From the NCBI GenBank assembly GCA_023356605.1, contig JAKQYE010000006.1, forward strand, positions 1-57,018: DNA of 57,018 nt, read 5' to 3'. Below, piece after piece: positions 9,060 to 17,582 of the stretch. The notes under the pieces were generated by a model. The model was not told the origin of the DNA and did not search any database. It saw only the letters and a program-made list of their open reading frames with translations. The stretch is from Trichodesmium sp. MAG_R02 (GTDB lineage Bacteria; Cyanobacteriota; Cyanobacteriia; Cyanobacteriales; Microcoleaceae). Every line of letters begins with the position of its first letter. Positions within the stretch are counted from its first letter, which is position 1. A program made the translations under genes and the position numbers.

Positions 9060-9363
9060 CTAAAATCAAAAATTCACATCTTCCCGACCCTGCTCTTACG
9101 AGACAGGGCAGAATTTCCGCTTCATAGCACCCCCATATGCGAGATTTACTCTCTTCGGGTCAAAATACCGCGACCCAGACTTACACTGCTCTTCCCGCAG
9201 CCAATAAGTACGGTATATATCCAACATTGGGACAAAGAATGGCTATTAGAAGTTTTTGCTATACCACTACGGCAATCTTTAAAGGATTTTAACCAGACTT
9301 ATCAAAACTTTTTTAAATCAACCCAAGGCAACAGAAAAGGTAAACCTATAAGACCTCCTATTT
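9060..9363 (+). pseudogene. IS200/IS605-type TnpB fragment with a foreign insertion
   Basis: The segment ending at 9363 encodes LRQSLKDFNQTYQNFFKS followed by a basic stretch, resembling the N-terminal part of TnpB proteins (PLQQSL-DL--A--NFF). Just upstream, 9080-9210 is a higher-GC block with a CCCTG...CAGGG hairpin that does not fit the protein and looks inserted. The rest of the transposase is absent. Nothing else is seen between 8956 and 9510. Confidence 0.45.
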
Positions 9364-9510
9364 AATCCTAATATCTCCCTTGATCAAGTCAGGAATACTA
9401 AATTCACAAAACAAAAATGAATAACATTTAATCTGGATTTTAGCTTAATAATAATTTGCGCCTAATTCGATTAGCTAAATCTTGTACTACAAACATATTA
9501 CATTGCTGTT

Positions 9511-9540
9511 AAAAAAAAATTTCGACTCGCCAAAGGCGAG
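9511..9540 (-). terminator. Rho-independent terminator of the protease-FGE gene
   Basis: On the minus strand CTCGCC-TTT-GGCGAG is followed within a few bases by a long T-run (plus-strand A-run at 9511-9519). It lies about 35 bases downstream of the stop at 9575. DGR target genes often carry a hairpin close after the variable region, so it could have a second role. Confidence 0.7.
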
Positions 9541-9574
9541 ACTAAATAGGGCAAAAGGGCAAAAGAGCAAAGGG

Positions 9575-11197
9575 CTATTGAAAAGTCCTGGGGGGGAAAC
9601 TCACAAGACGAAAACCAATATAGTTGAAGTCCGTCTCGTCCGAGAAAGAGCTGCTGCGGCTCGCAGAGCGACACCGCCCAGGATTGAAGTACCAGGAGCC
9701 GCCACGACGGACTCTTCTAGTACTATGACCTCCAGTTTCCCAAACACTACCATCAGTAGGTGCTCCATCATAACTGTTATGCCAAGTATCTAGACACCAT
9801 TCCGAAACATTCCCGTGCATATCGTACAAACCAAAAGCATTAGGATAAAATTGACCTACAGGAGTTGTTTCTTCTCTATATTCTCCATCGTGTGCAATAC
9901 CGTAAACATACAAACCATTATAGTTAACTAACTCTGGTGTTATGGTATTTCCAAAATAGAAAGGTGTAGTAGTTCCTGCGCGACAAGCATATTCCCATTC
10001 TGCTTCACTCGGCAGTCTATAATTCCTTTGTGTTAATTTCGATAGCCTTTCACAGAATTCTACTGCTTCGTACCAACTCACCCTTTCAACTGGTCTGTGC
10101 CATCTATCTATATCTTGGTATGGTTCTTTAAAATAAGATGGTTCTAGCTTTAGGTCTAATTTGACTTTCAAGTCTGTCCGAGAAGCAAGCTTTTTCCACT
10201 GTCCTCGAGTAACTGGATATTTGCCCATAAAGAAGGGAGGGACAGTCACATCATGTTGAGGGCCTTCATCATCATATCTACCTTCTTCACTTTCAGGAGA
10301 GCCCATGGTAAAAGTACCCCCAGGAATATAAACCATTTGGAATTTAATTCCATTGCCTAAATCCTCTATTTTCTGTCTAATACTTTTCTGACTACTATCA
10401 ACAATGTTGCCAAAATCATCAACTCTTATAACTTCAAAATTAAATAACTCTCCTTTCTCTGATTCTTGAGATGATTTAACTTCATTTTGAAATTTTTCCT
10501 CAAAATTAATATTAGTTAAAACTTCTATTGTTTTTGCTTCTCGTTCAATTTGTTTAGAGACTTCATTAGGTATTTCAGACCAAATTTTCTCCAAAGCTTC
10601 TATTGATATTGCTCTTCCAAACCTTCCTTCTCCATCAACATCAACTTTATGAGTAACTATACCCACAACTAATCCTGTATTAATATCAATAACAGGAGAA
10701 CCACTATAACCTGAACGAAGACGTCCTTTTTTGATCTCTAACTTTTCAACAGCCACATCTTCTGGCATATTTTCTATTAGTTGAAATGCCCTTTCTCCAT
10801 CAACTTCTACAATCATTTCTCCTTTTATTGTTTGACGACGAAGTGCGTTATTTTGGCTCCAAAGATAAAAACCAGGAATTTTAACCTCCAATTTTTTTTC
10901 TTCCTCTCCATATAAAATCATTAAATTTAAGGATGGAAGTGAAAAATTTTTATTAACTTTTAAAATAGCCAAATCAAAACCTTGAACATCTCCTATCTTT
11001 ATAACTTCCGCTGGAATATTATTTACCCTTATATTTTCTTCACCACCCACATCCTCAACAACATGAGCACAGGTAAGTAGATAAGTATAATTTTGTTTTT
11101 TATAAAATATAAATCCAGTACCAATAACATTTTTTCTGTTCTCCTTGGCACTTTTAATTAAAACAATAGAATCTTCTAACTTTTTTAAATCAACCAC
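9575..11197 (-). CDS. Trypsin-like serine protease fused to FGE-sulfatase (C-type-lectin-fold) domain; probable DGR target protein
   Basis: A 540-residue protein starting at GTG. The N-terminal third is a trypsin-like protease with His45 (LTCAHVV), Asp75 (GFDLAILKV) and Ser165 (GYSGSPV). From about residue 285 it is a formylglycine-generating-enzyme/SUMF1-like domain: IPGGTFTMGSPESEEG, ERVSWYEAVEFC, YRLPSEAEWEYACRAGT, YDMHGNVSEWC and a final RRGGSW block. No signal peptide is seen. FGE-fold domains are a standard scaffold for diversity-generating retroelement variable regions, and the last codons (about 9601-9699) have the expected pattern of NNC codons at surface positions. No RT or template repeat is in the window, so diversification would act in trans. 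I infer a protease whose activity is steered by a variable ligand-binding module. Function not proven. Confidence 0.8.
   Translation of the reverse strand: MVDLKKLEDSIVLIKSAKENRKNVIGTGFIFYKKQNYTYLLTCAHVVEDVGGEENIRVNNIPAEVIKIGDVQGFDLAILKVNKNFSLPSLNLMILYGEEEKKLEVKIPGFYLWSQNNALRRQTIKGEMIVEVDGERAFQLIENMPEDVAVEKLEIKKGRLRSGYSGSPVIDINTGLVVGIVTHKVDVDGEGRFGRAISIEALEKIWSEIPNEVSKQIEREAKTIEVLTNINFEEKFQNEVKSSQESEKGELFNFEVIRVDDFGNIVDSSQKSIRQKIEDLGNGIKFQMVYIPGGTFTMGSPESEEGRYDDEGPQHDVTVPPFFMGKYPVTRGQWKKLASRTDLKVKLDLKLEPSYFKEPYQDIDRWHRPVERVSWYEAVEFCERLSKLTQRNYRLPSEAEWEYACRAGTTTPFYFGNTITPELVNYNGLYVYGIAHDGEYREETTPVGQFYPNAFGLYDMHGNVSEWCLDTWHNSYDGAPTDGSVWETGGHSTRRVRRGGSWYFNPGRCRSASRSSSFSDETDFNYIGFRLVSFPPRTFQ
9601..9699 (-). 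other. Putative DGR variable region (VR)
   Basis: The coding strand reads GGSWYFNPGRCRSAS and then a run rich in Ser, Phe, Asp and Tyr up to IGFRLV. The codons at variable sites are TAC, TTC, AGC, AGC, AGC, TTC, GAC, GAC, TTC, AAC: all NNC or closely related, as if derived from AAC codons in an adenine-rich template. The conserved frame codons (GGC GGC TCC TGG, CGC TCT GCG, ATT GGT TTT CGT) are unchanged. It is followed by a C/G-rich stretch at 9588-9597 that could act as the initiation-of-homing site. The block is visibly richer in G and C than the surrounding gene. Confidence 0.65.
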
Positions 11198-11226
11198 TTT
11201 TTAATTAATTAGTCATTTCTTAACTT

Positions 11227-11332
11227 TACAGCGCTTTTCAAATTGATGAACTACATCGCCATAATCAAAACCTTGTATGGAGGTTGCATAAGGAGGTCCC
11301 TACTGTGGTCTACCGACATAAAAACTGCCGTA
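11227..11332. repeat. MITE family C copy
   Basis: About 105 bp beginning ACAGCGCTTTTCAAATTGAT and ending AAAACTGCCGTA, with the core CCTTGTATGGAGGTTGCATA. Related copies are at 21228-21333, 21770-21875 (inverted), 38200-38289 and 54517-54620 (inverted). Ends are inverted repeats around ACAGC(A/G)GTTTT. Non-coding. Confidence 0.75.
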
Positions 11333-11334
11333 TA

Positions 11335-11470
11335 CTAGAAGCTTTAAACAAGAACAAAACCAGGCTATTAACAATAGGAATTAGACTTTTAGATATTTTA
11401 GAACGATTAGCTCTAATTGCAATATAGTTGTCCCTAGCCTTAACCAAAGTAAACTTTCCAAAGAACAACT
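11335..11470 (+). pseudogene. Possible transposase C-terminal remnant
   Basis: Translating 11341 onward gives EALNKNKTRLLTIGIRLLD and then ILERLALIAI before a stop, a pattern that resembles the C-terminal part of DDE transposases found in cyanobacteria. Only about 40 residues remain. Family not assigned. Confidence 0.35.
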
Positions 11471-11572
11471 AGAATTCGGGCCAAAAGCAGTTAAACTGAA
11501 AAGTATTGTAAAACATAAGTTTCTATCTTGTCATATTATTTGAGTATATTTGCTGGAACATCAGATATAAAT

Positions 11573-11663
11573 AGGACTTACGCAAATTAGCCTTGAAAAC
11601 CCCATATGTAGGGGCGAATGCCATTCGCCCTCACCCTCGTGTCGTGGCCGTGGGTAAGTCCTG
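11573..11663. repeat. MITE with AGGACTTACGCA ends, interior type A3
   Basis: 91 bp beginning AGGACTTACGCA and ending GGGTAAGTCCTG, with an internal hairpin GGGGCGAATG...CATTCGCCC. It shares its ends, but not its interior, with the A1 and A2 elements elsewhere in the window. Confidence 0.75.
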
Positions 11664-11814
11664 ATAAATAAAAATCAAATTCAAGTTGTCCTAATGTGGG
11701 ATTTCCAGCATAACCTCCATAACTCAAAAGTCTATCTATCACTGGACTACTTCCCTCTTAAACTATCAAAATTTAACTAATTTTTTCAATTTTTCATCCC
11801 TTGTAGAAATTGTT

Positions 11815-11917
11815 CAGAACTTACCCAGGCAAACTGAGAAACCGGGTTTCTCGTAGATATTTATGTGTTAAAAACAATTATTTACCGTCTTAACCGGGTT
11901 TCTTTGGGTAAGTCATG
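11815..11917. repeat. MITE with CAGGACTTACGCA-type ends, interior type A2
   Basis: 103 bp; interior GGCAAACTGAGAAACCGGG...TTATGTGTTAAAAACAAT and end GGGTAAGTC. Near-identical copies at 16671-16773 and 19804-19906, and a divergent one at 42601-42703. It sits immediately downstream of the permease gene. Confidence 0.8.
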
Positions 11918-11943
11918 TTGTTTTTGTTTGATCATATTTATTA

Positions 11944-12984
11944 TCACTTAAGATTTTCTAACTTAATCCGAGGATCTACAGCCTTCAACAATAAATCAGC
12001 CAACAAATTACCAATAATTAACATTAAAGCTCCCATCATTAAACTCGCCATAACTAAATATAAATCCTGGTTTCTTACCGCCTCTAAAATTAGACTTCCT
12101 AATCCTGGCCAGTTAAAGAAATATTCAGCAATAAACGAACCACTTAATAATGAAGCAAATTCAAATCCCAATAAGGTTACTAAAGGGTTAATGGCATTTC
12201 TCAACGCATGAACATAAATCACTCGATTTTCTGGAAGACCTTTAGCCCTAGCCGTTTGAATATAATTTTGTCGCAAAACATCCAATAATTGCCCCCGCAT
12301 CAACCTCTGTAAACCAGCAAAACTGGTAATACTTAAAGCAATAGTTGGTAAAATCATATGCCAACCCATATCTAAAACTTTACCCACAAAAGAGAGGTCA
12401 TCATAGTCAATACTTTGCATTCCTCCAACGGGTAATAAAGGAGAAAGATTTTGGGCTAAAAACAATAATGATAAAGCAGTAATAAAACTAGGAAAACCTT
12501 GACCAGTGTAACTAATTAATTGTAAAAAACGGTCTAAAAAACGGTTTTGATTCACTCCAGCAATAATACCAAGAGGAATAGCGATCGCCCAAGTCATTAT
12601 TAAGGAAGAAATAGATAAAACTAGAGTAGCGGGTATTCGCTCCCATAATAAATCAGCCACCGGTTGCTGAAAAACGAAACTTCTGCCAAAATTTCCACTA
12701 GTAATAATTTTTCCTAACCAACGTAAATATTGTTCTAAAGGAGACTTATCTAACCCAAATTGTTGCTCAAGTTGTTGAATAGTTTCTTGAGATATTTGAG
12801 GATTTTGACTTAAAGTATCTAAATAACTACCAGGAGCTAACTGAATAACAGCAAAACAAAGAGCAGATGCTAGGAATAAAGTCAAAATTGCCTGTAGTAA
12901 TCTCTTCAATATATAAGCAAAAGTTTCACTGGCAATTAGTCGTTTTAGCTTGTTATACTTCAATTTTATATCCACCAAACTCAT
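11944..12984 (-). CDS. ABC transporter permease, DppB/OppB family
   Basis: Inner-membrane permease of a peptide/nickel/opine-type ABC importer. About 346 residues with roughly six membrane segments (first near ILTLFLASALCFAVIQLAPG, last near LVMASLMMGALMLIIGNLLADLLL) and the ATPase-coupling EAA-type loop YIQTARAKGLPENRVIYVHALRNAI. The N-terminal TM1-PG region and the long periplasmic segment with QFGLDKSPLEQYLRWLG are typical of DppB. The frame extends to a TTG at 13011, but the ATG at 12984 (MSLVDIKLK) fits the family better. Partner permease, binding protein and ATPase genes are not nearby, so it is probably encoded as an orphan component, which is common in cyanobacteria. Spacer 12985-13271 shows only small AT-rich hairpins. 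Confidence 0.88.
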   Translation of the reverse strand: MSLVDIKLKYNKLKRLIASETFAYILKRLLQAILTLFLASALCFAVIQLAPGSYLDTLSQNPQISQETIQQLEQQFGLDKSPLEQYLRWLGKIITSGNFGRSFVFQQPVADLLWERIPATLVLSISSLIMTWAIAIPLGIIAGVNQNRFLDRFLQLISYTGQGFPSFITALSLLFLAQNLSPLLPVGGMQSIDYDDLSFVGKVLDMGWHMILPTIALSITSFAGLQRLMRGQLLDVLRQNYIQTARAKGLPENRVIYVHALRNAINPLVTLLGFEFASLLSGSFIAEYFFNWPGLGSLILEAVRNQDLYLVMASLMMGALMLIIGNLLADLLLKAVDPRIKLENLK

Positions 12985-13271
12985 ATAAAATACATCAATG
13001 TTTGCTACCAAAGATTGGTAGGGAAATGGGATAATTTAGAGATGAGATAAATTTTAAATAGTAGAATCTATTCTACTGCATATAAGTTCACTATATATGA
13101 ACTATAAATATTCATATATAAGACTACTTATTTCCATTCTTATTGTTATTGAGAACGAATGACTCCCTACTTCTAAAATGATTATTCCTATTCATTAAAG
13201 ACAAAAAAGGAAATTTGAGATTTCATTGTCTTCCTATTACGGGAATTACTAATAACTGATAACTGAAATAT

Positions 13272-13784
13272 CTAGTATTCAATTAAACTCATAATCGGCA
13301 CTTTTGGCAATTTTTGACGTCCACCTAAGTCCTTTAACTCAATAACAAAACCAAAACCTACTAAATTACAATTTGCCTTTTCAATCAACTTACCTGTAGC
13401 TCCTGCAGTGCCACCAGTCGCCAAAAGATCGTCAATTACTAAAACTCGACTACCTGGTGGCATTGCATCTTGGTGTATGTCAAGACTATCTTGGCCATAC
13501 TCTAAATCATAAACAACTGAGTGGACTGGTGCGGGTAGCTTTCCTGTTTTGCGGATCGGTATAAAGCCTACCTTCAACTTATAAGCTAAAGGGACACCAA
13601 AAATAAAGCCCCGAGATTCTATGCCCGCTACATAGTCGGGTTGAAATTCTGAGCATTTTTCTGTCAAAATATCAATAGTGTAATGTAAACCATCTGGATT
13701 GCTCAAAAGAGTAGTAATATCTCGGAATATAATTCCTGATTTAGGGAAATTTGGGATTGCGCGAATTAAATTTTTTAGTTCCAT
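13272..13784 (-). CDS. apt: Adenine phosphoribosyltransferase
   Basis: Cytoplasmic purine-salvage enzyme that converts adenine and PRPP to AMP. 170 residues, the usual length. The PRPP-binding signature [16 protein letters not shown] is at about 118-133, the substrate-side motif [15 protein letters not shown] at about 54-68, and the N-terminal [15 protein letters not shown] is diagnostic for APT. ATG start. It is a single-gene unit with spacers on both sides. Confidence 0.96.
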   Translation of the reverse strand: MELKNLIRAIPNFPKSGIIFRDITTLLSNPDGLHYTIDILTEKCSEFQPDYVAGIESRGFIFGVPLAYKLKVGFIPIRKTGKLPAPVHSVVYDLEYGQDSLDIHQDAMPPGSRVLVIDDLLATGGTAGATGKLIEKANCNLVGFGFVIELKDLGGRQKLPKVPIMSLIEY

Positions 13785-14313
13785 TGTGGTTCAACTCAAA
13801 AGTCAAAATTGAAAACATACGGCGCTTGACCTTGTTATGAGGTACGCCTACACGAGCAAGATGCTCCCACTACATAATTTTTACTATTTACCTTCTACCT
13901 TATATGCCCGAAATCTGCTGTATTAGATTTGTAGCAACCAATTATGAGTTATTTAATATTACTGATAACTATTTAGATACTAAATAGTTATCAAAAGAAT
14001 TGGGTAAAAAACCCAGTCTTTTAAGGCAAAATGTTGTTGGGGGATTGCTCGAAATCCCCATTACAAAAACAAATTCTGACTTCCTTAAAAGTGATACAAT
14101 TATTATCAACATTAGTTAATAATTGTATCATTAAAATAATTCTCAGTGATGGAAGTATATCTCTTTTTGCGACATAATCCCACACTAATTACACGAATTA
14201 GTGTGGGCCTCTCAGCGACTTCATATGATTTTATATGTCGGATTTAGGGTTGCTATATCTTGATATTTTTACCAAAATAGTGTAGAGAAGTATAGAATGT
14301 TTCGGTAAGAGTA
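13785..14313. other. Intergenic spacer with a strong hairpin
   Basis: No gene seen. It contains a perfect 12 bp stem at 14179-14190 / 14196-14207 (CCCACACTAATT / AATTAGTGTGGG, loop ACACG) followed by CCTCTCAGCGACTT. A second hairpin with a similar trailing sequence lies at 29174-29205 (CCTCACGCCA / TGGCGTGAGG then CCTCTCGATGATTT), so these may be ends of one kind of transposable element. The promoter of the DUF3038 gene should lie in 14210-14310. Confidence 0.5.
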
Positions 14314-14919
14314 ATGGAATTAAAAACTTCTCCCAGTCCATCTAAACCATTAATATTGAATAATCTAGCAGATATACCTCTCCCTGATAGTGGGTGTCCC
14401 CGAAGAACTAAGACCCAAATCGATTTAATGCTTTTGGCAATTGAAGCCTTGCAATTAGGAGGAGCTGAGGTTATGCTGAAAGTTGTCAAAGACTTGGAGC
14501 TAGAAGAGATTATTCCTAATCGGGTTTGTTTGTGGCGACTGCGTAGTACAAATCCTCTGCGTCAAAATAGTCAACGCCGTTCCTTGACATTGACCGAAGC
14601 GAAAGCCCTAGTAATTATTACTTGTCACTTGGCCAAACGCTTAACTGTCTCCATTAGAAAACTTTTGTTTGACTATCAGCAATTAAGCCAAAAACAGTTA
14701 CCGATAGAAAGTCATTTACAATTATCCTTTTATTTAGAACAGTTTAGAGTACACTTTCGCAGTCGTATGAACCCTAGGCGTTCTGGTGTAATAGCCTACA
14801 ATTCGGAGGAAAAGTTAAATCAACTGGGGCTAGAGTTATTAGGCAAATTGCTATTCTGTACTGGTACGACAGGTATGCAGAGATTTTGGATTAGTCTGTT
14901 TGACGGAGAAGTTATTTAA
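14314..14919 (+). CDS. DUF3038-family protein (cyanobacterial, function unknown)
   Basis: A 201-residue soluble, mostly helical protein. It resembles a cyanobacterium-restricted family of unknown function (DUF3038, assigned from memory): a disordered N-terminus, RRTKTQIDLMLLAIEALQ, a basic middle with an Asn-Arg-Val-Cys-Leu-Trp-Arg-Leu-Arg segment, and a C-terminal helix pair ending LLFCTGTTGMQRFW. No membrane segment or catalytic motif is seen. Its TAA overlaps the stop of the convergent CocE/NonD gene by four bases (TTAA), so the two transcripts must overlap at their 3' ends. Confidence 0.75.
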   Translation: MELKTSPSPSKPLILNNLADIPLPDSGCPRRTKTQIDLMLLAIEALQLGGAEVMLKVVKDLELEEIIPNRVCLWRLRSTNPLRQNSQRRSLTLTEAKALVIITCHLAKRLTVSIRKLLFDYQQLSQKQLPIESHLQLSFYLEQFRVHFRSRMNPRRSGVIAYNSEEKLNQLGLELLGKLLFCTGTTGMQRFWISLFDGEVI

Positions 14920-16586
14920 ATGTTGGCAGAAGACTTGCCCTCTCCCGTAGGGGAGCGTCGGGAAGATGTCAATTTAGATAGAGAAATTATAGAAGGATCA
15001 TTTTTCCCAGAACTAACAGTTATCGTAATAATTTTTGCGTCAATTAATCTGACTTCCCCTGGTGATTTATCTATACCTGGATTAATTAAATATGCAGGAA
15101 AACAAGCCGCGCTTAAGCTCAATCTTATAGCATTACCTTTCTCAATTTTCATGCAAGTTGGTTGTAAACAAATTTTCACTGGTAAATTATTATCAACAAC
15201 CTTGATATAACCTTGAGTAAAATTGTAAATATCCCCATCTTTTCTTACTTCAGACAACACTGCAGACAGGTCAAAACTATTTGTATCTGCTGTGCAATAT
15301 ACATTTACAAAAATATCTCCTGCTATGTGTAAATCTTCCGTTAAAAATTCAGAAGTATAAGTCAAAATATCAGTACGACAATCTAACTCTGAACGTTCAA
15401 AAGAACCAGCAGGAAATGTTGCATGACCCCCTAATGCCGGAACAGGTCGCCAAGGGTCATGTACTAATGTATCATCAACCGAAATATTAGGGCAGCTTGG
15501 CGTGAGACTCCCCGAATCTTCTCTAATATTAGCCAGTCCTTTACTAGCCAAATAATAGAACTTGTGACTATTGCTCGGCCAGGAATTTAAATTACGCCAT
15601 TCATTACTTCCCATCTCAAATAAAGAAACAGGCGATCGCTCAAATATACCTGTATTTATTCCTTTAAGAAATTGATTAAACCATAATATTTGTAGCTCAT
15701 CTATAGAACTAGAAGCTTGTAAACCATAATTTACAGCTCCTACTTTTCTGCCCCAAGGAATATGAGACCAAGGACCTACGATTAATTTTTGTAAGAATTT
15801 ACTGCGACCAGCCATTTCTTTATATAAATTAATTGTACCTCGTAAATAGGTATCAAACCAACCACCGATATGTAACATTGGCAGGTCTACATTTTCCATG
15901 TTTGGTGATAGGTTTTGCCAATATTCACTAGATTGATAATTCTCTATCCATTGATGGTAAAAAGAATCTTTTCCATACTCACTAATCACTTTAGGTAAAG
16001 CCGGATTTATAGTAGATAAAGGTATGTTTCTCGAAGCTTGAAAAAGCTCTTGATAGGCTTTTTCATTTCCTCGTAAACGAGCGGTTTCTGTTGCTAGTTG
16101 GACTGCCCAACCCAAGTTTGTTATAAGACAAAAAGCTCCTCCTTCATAAGCCCAGTCTGTATATAAATCATAACCAATCATTGCCGGACAAATTGTTTTT
16201 AGAGCAGGAGGTTTAGCACTAGCAGCATATAGTTGAGTCATACCTTGATAGGAAAATCCATACATTCCTATTTCCCCAGTGCTACCTGGTAAATTTGCCG
16301 CCCAATTAATAGTATCAATTCCATCTTCAATTTCTAGGGTAAATAATTCAAATTCACCCTCAGATGTACCCCGACCCCTCACATCTTGAATAATAACAAT
16401 ATAACCATGAGCAGCGTACCATTTTGGATGAGCATAGACCACTGTTGAGGCGATCGCTCTCCCATAAGGTTGTCGCATTAATATTACTGGAAATTCACCT
16501 TTTACATCAGGGCGATAAATATCAGCATCTAAACGTGTACCATCTCTAGTCAATATAGAGGTAGTTTCTTTGGGTAAAACTTTCAT
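14916..16586 (-). CDS. CocE/NonD family hydrolase (X-Pro dipeptidyl-peptidase S15-like)
   Basis: 556 residues. An alpha/beta-hydrolase with nucleophile elbow GFSYQG (about residue 114-119), a likely acid in GGWFDTYLRG and the His in GPWSHIPWG, followed by the C-terminal jelly-roll domain typical of cocaine esterase and X-prolyl dipeptidyl aminopeptidase. The N-terminal signature DGTRLDADIYRP and DVRGRGTSEGEF match the family. Members cleave esters or acyl-amino-acid bonds; the substrate here is unknown. No signal peptide. It could be related in function to the neighbouring cupin and amidohydrolase-like pseudogene at 16.9-18.3 kb, but spacing of over 350 bases argues against one operon. Confidence 0.9.
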   Translation of the reverse strand: MKVLPKETTSILTRDGTRLDADIYRPDVKGEFPVILMRQPYGRAIASTVVYAHPKWYAAHGYIVIIQDVRGRGTSEGEFELFTLEIEDGIDTINWAANLPGSTGEIGMYGFSYQGMTQLYAASAKPPALKTICPAMIGYDLYTDWAYEGGAFCLITNLGWAVQLATETARLRGNEKAYQELFQASRNIPLSTINPALPKVISEYGKDSFYHQWIENYQSSEYWQNLSPNMENVDLPMLHIGGWFDTYLRGTINLYKEMAGRSKFLQKLIVGPWSHIPWGRKVGAVNYGLQASSSIDELQILWFNQFLKGINTGIFERSPVSLFEMGSNEWRNLNSWPSNSHKFYYLASKGLANIREDSGSLTPSCPNISVDDTLVHDPWRPVPALGGHATFPAGSFERSELDCRTDILTYTSEFLTEDLHIAGDIFVNVYCTADTNSFDLSAVLSEVRKDGDIYNFTQGYIKVVDNNLPVKICLQPTCMKIEKGNAIRLSLSAACFPAYLINPGIDKSPGEVRLIDAKIITITVSSGKNDPSIISLSKLTSSRRSPTGEGKSSANI

Positions 16587-16670
16587 TTTAATATTTCTAA
16601 GTAGGGTTTGCTGAACAAGTATTTTTAGGGAGTAGGGAATAGGGAATCAGCAGTCAGGATAAAAAACAAT

Positions 16671-16773
16671 CAGGACTTACGCAGGCAAACTGAAAAACCC
16701 GGTTTCTCCTAGATCTTTATGTGTTAAAAACAATGATTTACTGTAGCAACCGGGTTTCTTTGGGTAAGTCCTG
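16671..16773. repeat. MITE type A2 copy
   Basis: 103 bp from CAGGACTTACGCAGGCAAAC to GGGTAAGTCCTG; perfect example of the CAGGACTTACGCA family with A2 interior. It fills most of the 370-base spacer between the cupin and hydrolase genes. Confidence 0.85.
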
Positions 16774-16956
16774 ACAATTATAGAACAATACAGTTCAGAT
16801 AATACCAAAACTCATAATTCATGGAACCATTAGATCAGCTTTTTAAATTACATAACTGCACAAAAATCTTTAACGGAACCTTATTGAATTAATTAGAAAG
16901 TTCCAATAATATCAATTCCCCAAAATAATACTATATTTAGATGGTACTTTTTTTTA

Positions 16957-17406
16957 TCAAAAATTGCCAAAATTTGAGCTCGTCAAAACTTTCATATCTT
17001 CTTCATCTAAATCTACTGGTTTTCCACTACGAATTAGTTCTGCAAAGTCCTCATTGGGCACCATAATACATAATACATAAAGACGAGTTGAACCAGTATT
17101 TTCTATAATATGATTACCTGTTGGTGGCATAAGAATACTATCGCCAGCTCGAATCTTAATAGATTTTCCATCACAACTTGCTCTTCCTTCTCCTTTGAGA
17201 ACAAAAAACATTTCTACAGCGAAATGATGTTGATGTAAAGGTGTTTTTCCTCCTACACCAAAAACTTCTAAACATACAGTTAAAGAAGCATTAGCATTAT
17301 CAGGACTGAAAATAATTGCCAATTTATTATTGTCATTAGGGCTAATACGATATGCTTGGTAGTCTTGGGGAGACTTAACCACTGGAATCATGCAATGGGT
17401 CATCAT
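16957..17406 (-). CDS. Cupin-domain protein
   Basis: 149-residue single-domain cupin. Motif 1 is PLHQHHFAVEMFFVLKGEG (His-x-His...Glu...Gly metal ligands, about residues 57-75) and motif 2 is in AGDSILMPPTGNHIIENTG (His ligand, about 98-104). Such small cupins bind a metal and act as dioxygenases, isomerases or sensors; the sequence does not decide which. It lies 176 bases downstream of the isochorismatase-like pseudogene on the same strand, so the two may once have been co-transcribed. Confidence 0.85.
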   Translation of the reverse strand: MMTHCMIPVVKSPQDYQAYRISPNDNNKLAIIFSPDNANASLTVCLEVFGVGGKTPLHQHHFAVEMFFVLKGEGRASCDGKSIKIRAGDSILMPPTGNHIIENTGSTRLYVLCIMVPNEDFAELIRSGKPVDLDEEDMKVLTSSNFGNF

Positions 17407-17582
17407 TTTTTTATAGTTAATAGTATTAATTTATTTAGGTAATTATTTATTATTGTCGTTACACTTTGAAGGTTTTTACTGTTAGATACGGGTAGCATGC
17501 TAAACTTTTTTTTGCTTACTATTTAGCCTGACTCAATTAATATAGCACTACCCATTTAGGGCTTGGACATTGGTGAATTAGC

